In this document: piece after piece, positions 17,187-23,346 of the stretch
How positions within the stretch are numbered: the first letter of the stretch is position 1
Layout: every line of letters begins with the position of its first letter
From: an uncultured Alphaproteobacteria bacterium
GTDB taxonomy: Bacteria; Pseudomonadota; Alphaproteobacteria; Rickettsiales; UBA1997
Length of the DNA: 23,346 bases
NCBI GenBank assembly: GCA_903837365.1
Contig: CAILUF010000248.1
Coordinates: 1 to 23,346 of the forward strand
Direction of reading: 5' to 3'
Notes under the pieces: model-generated
Told to the model about the DNA's origin: nothing
What the model saw: only the letters and a program-made list of their open reading frames with translations
The model's database searches: none
Position numbers and translations under genes: made by a program

Positions 17187-19190
17187 TTATTTTAGTTTAC
17201 TATTTTTAAGATTTATTTGATAAATTCTTTTCAGAGAACAAAGAATTATTATCCACAAAATTATTAAAAAGAACATTGCCAGAGTTGCTACGAGCTGTTG
17301 ATTAAATATAACTTTTTTGGCAATATCTATTTGCATTTCATCGATGATAAAACCAGAATCTAAGCGCTGTTGCCATAATTTTGCAGTTGCTAAAAAACCA
17401 ATTCTGCTATCATTGGAAAATATTTTTATAATTACTGCGCTACTGGTATTTATTGCGATAAACAGCAAGGGTAGGGCAGTTATCAGTGAATATTTCTTTT
17501 TGATTTTGTAAAGAATTACCGTTGCCAAACATAACGCAATACAGGCAAGTATTTGGTTGGACATTCCAAATAAAGGCCAAAGAATATTTACTCCGCCATT
17601 GGGATCAATTACCCCGATATATAAAAAATATCCCCAACAAAAAACAACTACAGCGCTAGAAAAAATCGCTAGTAAATTTGATTCATGAAATTTTTTATCA
17701 CGAAATTTACAAATATCTTCAAACATAAATCTCGCAACTCTTGTACCGGCATCAAGTGTCGTTAGAATAAAAATCGCTTCAAACATTATTGCGAAATGAT
17801 ACCACATCGCTAACATATTTTCACCAAAAGCCGATGAAAGAATCTTAGCCATTCCAACCGCGAGTGACGGTGCTCCACCAGTTCTTGACATTAAACTATT
17901 TTCACCCATTTGTTTTGCTAAAATTTCCATATCAGCAAGATTTAAATTAAAGCCATAATTTTTTAAGGTTGCAACTGCATCAGCTCCAAGAGTTGCAGCG
18001 GATGTGTTGATCGCAAAATAAATTGCAGGATCTAAAACGCAGGCTGTAATTAAAGCCATCATCGCTACAAATCCTTCGAGAAGCATACTTCCATAACCAA
18101 CCAATCTAACATCTTTTTCATTGGCAATTAATTTCGGAGTTGTTCCCGATGCAACCAGCGCATGAAATCCAGAAATTGCTCCGCAACCAATAGTTATAAA
18201 AAGAAAAGGAAAAATTTTACCATTAAAAATTAAGCCATCATTATCGCCAAAATTTGTCAGAGCTGGCATTTGTATTTGCGGATGAAAAATTAATAAGGCA
18301 ATTGCCATTAAACTTATTGTTCCAATTTTTAAAAAAGATGATAAATAATCGCGAGGAGCAAGAAGTAACCAGACCGGTAAAACTGCAGCAAGAAATCCGT
18401 AAAAAATTATACAAAAAGCTAAAAATTTTGGCTGTTGATCAAAGATTTTTGCAAGATATGGATTGTTATGAATAAACCCTCCACCATATACTGCCAAAAG
18501 AAATAATAATACTCCTACGATACTTGCCTCAAGGACTCCGGCTGGGCGAATGTGAAATAAATATATTCCAACAATCATCGCAATTGGAATGGTCATCAGG
18601 ACCGTAAAACTACCCCATGGACTATGCGCTAAAGCTTTTACGACAATTAATCCAAGCACGGCAATTAGTATAATTATGATTGCAAATGTACCAATCAATG
18701 CGCAAAAACCTGCAACTTTACCAATCTCATCTTCAATCATTTTGCCAAGTGATTTTGAATCGCGTCTTAGCGAAGCAAAAAGTATTATCATATCTTGCAC
18801 AGCTCCAGCGAGAACTGATCCAATTACAATCCATAATGTTCCTGGTAAATATCCAAATTGAACGGCAAGCGTTGGACCAATTAAGGGACCTGGTCCAGCA
18901 ATTGCCGCGAAGTGATGTCCGAAAACAATCCAGCGATTTGTTGGAACAAAATCTTTGCCATCATCGAATCTAATTGCAGGAGTTTTTTTATGTTCATCAA
19001 CTCGTAAAATTTTAGTAGCAATCCAAGCGCTATAAAAACGATATCCTAATAATCCGCAACATAAAGTGGCACAGATAAACCATAAGGATGAAATTTTTTC
19101 ACCACGTATCAAAGCAATGCCACCAAGACTCGATGCTCCAGCTACTGCAATTATAATCCAAAAAAAACATTTGATAATTTTTTTATTCAT
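17187..19190 (-). CDS. cstA: Carbon starvation protein A (CstA) family transporter
   Basis: A 667-residue polytopic inner-membrane protein with many hydrophobic segments from residue ~7 to the C-terminus. The family signature is clear: 'FGHHFAAIAGPGPLIGPTLA', 'GYLPGTLWIVIGSVLAGAVQD', and later 'GGAPSLAVGMAKILS' and 'LWPLFGMSNQILA'. CstA/BtsT proteins take up pyruvate (and possibly peptides) with a cation and are induced by carbon or nutrient limitation in E. coli. For a host-associated bacterium, pyruvate uptake would fit dependence on host metabolites. It starts 110 nt from the divergent PopZ-like gene and forms a unit with the small ybdD-like gene. No LytTR or two-component regulator, as used for btsT, is in view. 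Confidence 0.95.
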   Translation of the reverse strand: MNKKIIKCFFWIIIAVAGASSLGGIALIRGEKISSLWFICATLCCGLLGYRFYSAWIATKILRVDEHKKTPAIRFDDGKDFVPTNRWIVFGHHFAAIAGPGPLIGPTLAVQFGYLPGTLWIVIGSVLAGAVQDMIILFASLRRDSKSLGKMIEDEIGKVAGFCALIGTFAIIIILIAVLGLIVVKALAHSPWGSFTVLMTIPIAMIVGIYLFHIRPAGVLEASIVGVLLFLLAVYGGGFIHNNPYLAKIFDQQPKFLAFCIIFYGFLAAVLPVWLLLAPRDYLSSFLKIGTISLMAIALLIFHPQIQMPALTNFGDNDGLIFNGKIFPFLFITIGCGAISGFHALVASGTTPKLIANEKDVRLVGYGSMLLEGFVAMMALITACVLDPAIYFAINTSAATLGADAVATLKNYGFNLNLADMEILAKQMGENSLMSRTGGAPSLAVGMAKILSSAFGENMLAMWYHFAIMFEAIFILTTLDAGTRVARFMFEDICKFRDKKFHESNLLAIFSSAVVVFCWGYFLYIGVIDPNGGVNILWPLFGMSNQILACIALCLATVILYKIKKKYSLITALPLLFIAINTSSAVIIKIFSNDSRIGFLATAKLWQQRLDSGFIIDEMQIDIAKKVIFNQQLVATLAMFFLIILWIIILCSLKRIYQINLKNSKLK

Positions 19191-19264
19191 GACTAAAACT
19201 TTATTGTTGTAATTATTATTTTCTTAAAAAAGATTGTGATAAATTATTTTCTTGCCAATTTCAA

Positions 19265-19283
19265 AAAACAATCACATTGTTTT
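19265..19283. promoter_or_regulatory. Short palindrome in the cstA/PopZ-like spacer
   Basis: AAAACAAT (19265-19272) and ATTGTTTT (19276-19283) form a perfect 8-bp inverted repeat around CAC, 17 nt before the PopZ-like start. It could be an operator or a small hairpin in the leader of that mRNA. The rest of the 110-nt spacer is A/T-rich, with a TTGCCA hexamer (19253-19258) but no matching -10. Confidence 0.35.
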
Positions 19284-19300
19284 AAAAAAAATTAATATTC

Positions 19301-21277
19301 ATGACTGAAAAAACTCTGTCAATACTTGGTGTAATAAAAAAGAAGCTCGATAGCTTAGATCGTGGAAGTAAAAATAAAGCTTCCACCGAAGACCTATCTA
19401 ATGAGTTTGACTATGTTGTTCCTGCAAAAAAATCTAATGAAATTAAAGGTGAAGAAAATAATGGCAATCAACAGCAAGTAAGTAAAAATTCTCAAGAAAC
19501 TAAAATGGAATTTGTTATTAAACCTGATTCCAAACAACCCTCAGCTACATTACCACAGCAATCATCGGATAATCCAAATGAATCTAAATTTGATTTTAAT
19601 TTAAATTTTACAAGTGATAATAATTCTACTGAAAATATTCCCAGCACTAAGAAAGAAAGCTCTGCTGATAATGAAATAAATAAACTTCCTGATGAATTGA
19701 ATAATTTGTCATTAGCAAATCTGGAATCCTCAAAAAATAATCATGGCGAAGTTGCGAATTCATCAAAAAGTGAATTTGATTTTGAAATTGAAAATATTAT
19801 TGAGGAATATGAGGATGAACTTAGTGATGAAGATTTAGATGGTGGAGTTTCAAGTAGTTCAATTTATAATTTATATATTAAAAATCATAATGCTGAAGAA
19901 AATTTTGCAAGCGATGAATTTGCAATTAATAATTCTGAAATATCAAAAGAAATTTCATCTAATTCTTCTCAAGAAAATAATGATTTGAGCCTTAATTTTG
20001 CCGATGATTTGAGCATTGCCGATGAAAAATTATTTGGCAATTCCGCGACAAATTCTTTGAATAATTTGCAGTTAAAACAAGAAAATTTAAATATCGATAA
20101 TCAATCTAACAAAGATAATCAGCCTAATAATTTAGCCAATATGAAAACGCCAGAAGTTACTTTATTTTCTAAGCTTTCAAGCCAGATCAACAAAGAAAAA
20201 TCATCCAATTTAAATCTAGAAAATCTTGATCAAAAAAATTATAATGAAGTTAATTTAAATGATCACAGTGAGTTAGATTTCCTCGATGATCATACTGATT
20301 TAAAAATTGAAGATTTAAATAATTTACAAAGTAAAGATAATACCGGAAATCAAACTAAGGTAGAAATTAGCAATGAGTCTAAGGTTCAACAAAATTTAAT
20401 TCAAAATGCCAATAAAAATGAAATTGATTTAGAGTTTGAAAAAGAATTAACACATCTTGATGGCGATAATTCCTCGGTAATCCAAAATAATAATAATCCA
20501 ATATTTACTCTTGATTCAGATTCTAAAATCGATAATTTAAAAGTTGATAATTCGCAGGATGACTCAATTTTATTTGAACAAAAAAATCAAGTTCAAGACA
20601 AAATTATTTCACCTTCTGAATCGCAAGACCATCAACAAGTAAACTCTATCCTCGATAATCATCCAATGCAGAGTAGTTCTAAAGACGATTTAGATGATCT
20701 AGAAATTGCTTCGCAAAAAATATTTGGATCCACTCAAGAAAATAATTTAGCAACTGAACAAAGCTATCAAAAACCAATTGATATTATTAATAATAATCAG
20801 AAGCTAACGGATTCTGTTGACAATTCAGCATTATCATCATCGGCTAATAAATTTACTCAAAATATCAATAATATTTCTGATGATATTTCTAATCATATCC
20901 ATCAAATTGAAAATATTGTTAAGAGTAATTCTAATTCACCAGACCATGATGGGCATGACTTAAAGCAAGATTTACATGAATTTGAAAATGATCACCTATC
21001 AACTACTCATAATGACAATCATGGCTATCAAGGTCAAATAACTAGACCTATACTTCATGATGAAGTGATTATGCAATCATCAAATTCAATTCAGAAATTA
21101 CTGGATACTAAAGCGATGATGTCTGGAATTTCGAACTTTATGCAAAGTCCTTATCCAATTGAAATTGCTGTGCAATTAATGGAGCCAAAGCTGGAGAGGT
21201 GGATGAATGAAAATCTTGCACAAATTGTTGAAAAGGTTGTTAGAGAAGAGATATCTAAAATAATTCCTAAAAATTAA
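19301..21277 (+). CDS. Very large PopZ-like polar organizer (DUF2497 C-terminus)
   Basis: A 658-residue protein. The last ~70 residues, especially 'LMEPKLERWMNENLAQIVEKVVREEISKI' region (626-654), match the C-terminal oligomerisation domain of PopZ (DUF2497), whose Caulobacter version has the same 'P-L-x-x-W-x-x-x-N-L-x-x-I-V-E-x-x-V-x-x-E' pattern. PopZ self-assembles at the cell pole and binds ParB and cell-cycle regulators. The rest (about 1-588) is low-complexity, acidic, rich in Asn, Ser, Asp, Glu, Lys and Gln with no predicted fold, against roughly 100 residues in Caulobacter PopZ (177 total). A short N-terminal helix 'LSILGVIKKKLDSL' (6-19) may stand in for the usual N-terminal 'EEILASIRRII' binding helix. 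Repeated short motifs occur in the disordered part, and residues 531-590 are rich in His. The gene is single, divergent from cstA. Confidence 0.8.
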   Translation: MTEKTLSILGVIKKKLDSLDRGSKNKASTEDLSNEFDYVVPAKKSNEIKGEENNGNQQQVSKNSQETKMEFVIKPDSKQPSATLPQQSSDNPNESKFDFNLNFTSDNNSTENIPSTKKESSADNEINKLPDELNNLSLANLESSKNNHGEVANSSKSEFDFEIENIIEEYEDELSDEDLDGGVSSSSIYNLYIKNHNAEENFASDEFAINNSEISKEISSNSSQENNDLSLNFADDLSIADEKLFGNSATNSLNNLQLKQENLNIDNQSNKDNQPNNLANMKTPEVTLFSKLSSQINKEKSSNLNLENLDQKNYNEVNLNDHSELDFLDDHTDLKIEDLNNLQSKDNTGNQTKVEISNESKVQQNLIQNANKNEIDLEFEKELTHLDGDNSSVIQNNNNPIFTLDSDSKIDNLKVDNSQDDSILFEQKNQVQDKIISPSESQDHQQVNSILDNHPMQSSSKDDLDDLEIASQKIFGSTQENNLATEQSYQKPIDIINNNQKLTDSVDNSALSSSANKFTQNINNISDDISNHIHQIENIVKSNSNSPDHDGHDLKQDLHEFENDHLSTTHNDNHGYQGQITRPILHDEVIMQSSNSIQKLLDTKAMMSGISNFMQSPYPIEIAVQLMEPKLERWMNENLAQIVEKVVREEISKIIPKN

Positions 21278-21321
21278 ACTCAAATAATTTATAAATCTTA
21301 ATCAAGAATAATCATTTTTAA

Positions 21322-21349
21322 AATGCTATTTTTAATCAGAAATGGCATT
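21322..21349. terminator. Probable bidirectional terminator
   Basis: AATGCTATTT (21322-21331) pairs with AAATGGCATT (21340-21349): ten pairs including two G-C and one T-G wobble, with an 8-nt loop. It lies between the convergent PopZ-like and LRR genes and overlaps the LRR stop codon (21348-21350). On the minus strand the stem is followed by TTTT, on the plus strand by ATTT. It is the best terminator candidate in the window. Confidence 0.55.
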
Positions 21350-23346
21350 ATTTACAAAATGAGAAGCAGGATTTAAGGCATCTAGTTAATCTCGATTTTA
21401 TAGCTGGAGATGTATTGGTTGGAGTTTTTGTGTTATTTTCACTTTTTAAATTAGCTTGTTCATCAGGTTGTTTGGCGGATGTTAAATTAATACTAAAATC
21501 TAAAGCAGTGTTTTGAAAGTAATCTTTCAGCCAATTATTTATCTGCAAATGAGTTTTTTCATCGACTATAGTAGGTATTGATAACTTATCGACAATTTTA
21601 TCCAAATTGCCATTTAGAATTTTTTTAAATAATATTTTTTTGCCACATAGGATTGCATTTTCTAGCTGATGTTTTATGTGATTTGACGTTCCTGATAAAT
21701 CTAGTTCTTTAAAAATTTCTGCAGAAACCTTATCGATTTTTTCTTTCAAATCACTAATAAATCTTGGATTATATGACTCAGAAATTGCAAATTTTTGATC
21801 CAAGTAAATTTTATCGGCAATGACTTCAACTAGAATTATTTCCAGAGGATCATCATTGAATTTATCTAGAGGATCATGGCTGTTTTCACTTTGCGATGAT
21901 TCATTGCATATTTTTTTTATCTCTAAAATTGTTAAAATTAATAAAGAAATTGAATCTTCATCAATTGATTTTGAGAGGATATTTTTTATTTTTTTTATAA
22001 ATTCTTTATCATTTTTTTTGGCATATATCTGTGAAGAAGTTTTGAGTATTTGTCGAGCTATATCTTGTTTGAATGAATCTGTTAAATCTTGCAAAAAAAA
22101 ATTTTTATTAAATAAATTAAACAAGCGCTCAAGACCGATTATAAATCCACCTTTTGTGATTGTTGAATCACTTTGAGTGTTTGAATAAAAGAAATTAAAA
22201 ACTTTATATAAAGATTGGTAAGCTATGGTTTTTTCATATTCGTTAAATTTTGCAATTTTAATTAATTTTATAATAAATGAATCTGACAAAAAAGGATTGA
22301 AAAAAAAATCATCTTTGGAATTGATAAAAGGAGTTTCATCGGAGGGATAAATGTTTCCATTAATACTTTCAAAATTTGATAATTCAGTAAAGTCATATTC
22401 GGTATCATCGCTATCATCAAGAAATTTTTTATTAATTAAATTTGGAGATTTCAATTGAGGCATTTCTAATAAGTGATTATTTTGAATCGATAATTCTTTT
22501 AAATCCATTAGATTTTCAAGCTCAATGGGCAAGTGTGTTAAATAGTTTTCGGATAAATTAAGTTTTTTTAATCGTGTTAAATCTCCTATTTCACTTGGTA
22601 ATGAAGTAATTTTATTAGATTTAAGGCGAAGCTCTTCAAGATGATTTAATTTATTAATTATACTTGGTATTTCATGCAATTTATTATCTTCTAAATCTAA
22701 TATTTTAATCTTATTTTCTTGGCAAATATCATCTGGAAATATTGATATTTTGTTTGAAAGTAAGTGCAGTTCTTCTAATTGCGTTAAGCTAAATAATTCT
22801 TTCGGAATTTGCGTGAGGTTATTTTTAATTAAAAGTATTTTTTTAATATTTTGAAATTTAAAAACTATTTCCGGTATTGAAAATAAATCTAAATTGCAAA
22901 GTCTTAGAGTATCTTGACTCGGAGATGAATTTATAAATATGATAATTTCATCAATCGTTTTTTGAATATTTTCTTTTTTTTGTTTTTCGAATTCTAAATA
23001 ACCTAAAATTCTGTCTCTCTTTTTAAATATTAACAATTGAATTTCTTTTTTGTAAAATTCTAATTTTGCTCTCGTTGTAGTGTTTTCAAAAATTTTAAGT
23101 TTATTATTTAATTCAAAAATAATATTTTCATTCTCTTGAATTTCTGCAGTGATTTTATCAATTTCTCTATTAAAATTTTCACTAAATAATTTTATTTCAG
23201 ATTTTTTCCATTGATCAAATATAGAATTCTCGCCATGAATTGAAGATGCTTCTCCTGCAGAAGTTGGATTAGGCGAAGACCTAAATTTCTGAATCATTGA
23301 TTGCGTTGATTGCTCAAATTGATTCTTTACAGATTCTAATAGTCCA
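21348..23346 (-). CDS. Coiled-coil and leucine-rich-repeat protein, N-terminus outside window
   Basis: The frame is open from the right edge to TAA at 21348-21350. An ATG at 23297 would give 649 residues, but the 16 codons before it are also open to the edge and no ribosome site is seen, so the start is probably outside. Numbered from that ATG: 7-25 is a Ser/Pro/Gly linker; 33-118 is charged and helical, likely coiled coil; 131-282 holds six complete leucine-rich repeats in perfect 23-residue phase (131, 154, 177, 200, 223, 246) plus a partial one at 269, with consensus L-x-L-x-x-N-x-L-x-x-[IL]-P; 290-600 is an unrecognised, mainly helical domain; the tail has three cysteines at 640, 644 and 648. 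LRRs bind proteins. A secreted effector or a scaffold is possible; no enzymatic motif or signal peptide is visible. Confidence 0.75.
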   Translation of the reverse strand, partial: GLLESVKNQFEQSTQSMIQKFRSSPNPTSAGEASSIHGENSIFDQWKKSEIKLFSENFNREIDKITAEIQENENIIFELNNKLKIFENTTTRAKLEFYKKEIQLLIFKKRDRILGYLEFEKQKKENIQKTIDEIIIFINSSPSQDTLRLCNLDLFSIPEIVFKFQNIKKILLIKNNLTQIPKELFSLTQLEELHLLSNKISIFPDDICQENKIKILDLEDNKLHEIPSIINKLNHLEELRLKSNKITSLPSEIGDLTRLKKLNLSENYLTHLPIELENLMDLKELSIQNNHLLEMPQLKSPNLINKKFLDDSDDTEYDFTELSNFESINGNIYPSDETPFINSKDDFFFNPFLSDSFIIKLIKIAKFNEYEKTIAYQSLYKVFNFFYSNTQSDSTITKGGFIIGLERLFNLFNKNFFLQDLTDSFKQDIARQILKTSSQIYAKKNDKEFIKKIKNILSKSIDEDSISLLILTILEIKKICNESSQSENSHDPLDKFNDDPLEIILVEVIADKIYLDQKFAISESYNPRFISDLKEKIDKVSAEIFKELDLSGTSNHIKHQLENAILCGKKILFKKILNGNLDKIVDKLSIPTIVDEKTHLQINNWLKDYFQNTALDFSINLTSAKQPDEQANLKSENNTKTPTNTSPAIKSRLTRCLKSCFSFCK

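Noticed and set aside
18589..18973. Two overlapping open frames on the + strand opposite cstA
   Set aside because: They lie wholly antisense to a strongly conserved transporter, in frames that are open because of its codon use; no family resemblance or leader.
19229..19278. CRP-like TGTGAT...ATCACA half sites upstream of cstA
   Set aside because: The halves are about 36 nt apart instead of 6, so they do not form a CRP site.
21348..23297. NEL-type E3 ubiquitin ligase (IpaH/SspH family) reading of the LRR protein
   Set aside because: The LRR-then-helical layout is similar, but I could not find the catalytic Cys-x-Asp motif in the right position; the only mid-domain candidate reads C-N-E. Left as unknown.

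Overview
The window is a gene-dense, very AT-rich stretch of a Gram-negative alphaproteobacterial chromosome, most likely from a host-associated lineage of the Rickettsiales/Holosporales kind. The evidence is an LptD/LpxD outer-membrane machinery, an alphaproteobacterial-type AddB, a PopZ (DUF2497) C-terminal domain, a VirB11 ATPase of a type IV secretion system, and very strong A/T bias in codons and spacers. The genus cannot be fixed from this sequence alone. No tRNA, rRNA, insertion sequence or CRISPR array was seen, and no gap without a gene exceeds about 210 bases.

Layout. 1-2200 (+): 3' end of lptD, then trxA and a short, degenerate glutamine-synthetase-fold protein that starts 2 nt after trxA. 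2251-5853 (-): addB followed by truA. 6066-7325 (+): dadA, overlapping the convergent folC (7322-8671, -) by 4 nt. 8727-12632 (+): porin, virB11, lpxD and a small membrane-anchored unknown, each separated by exactly 3 nt. 12690-15653 (-): mltA, a family 2 glycosyltransferase and gmd. 15807-16904 (+): ychF. 16992-19190 (-): cstA with its small partner of the YbdD family. 19301-21277 (+): a very large PopZ-like protein. 21348 to the right edge (-): a coiled-coil plus leucine-rich-repeat protein whose reading frame is still open at the window end.

How the genes work together. Much of the window concerns the envelope: LPS assembly (lptD), lipid A acylation (lpxD), a porin, murein turnover (mltA) and nucleotide-sugar/glycan synthesis (gmd, glycosyltransferase). 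An orphan virB11 sits inside the porin-lpxD transcription unit. Housekeeping genes (trxA, addB, truA, folC, ychF) include three members of the addB-addA-trxA-folC cluster common in alphaproteobacteria, here broken apart. Carbon/nitrogen genes are dadA and cstA-ybdD. The least explained parts are the GS-like protein with lost metal-ligand histidines, the giant PopZ-like protein with a ~580-residue acidic/Asn-rich disordered region, and the LRR protein, which has the look of a host-directed or scaffold protein.

Two window-wide traits stand out. None of the 17 gene starts inside the window has a recognisable Shine-Dalgarno sequence, and none of the 19 visible stop codons is TGA.
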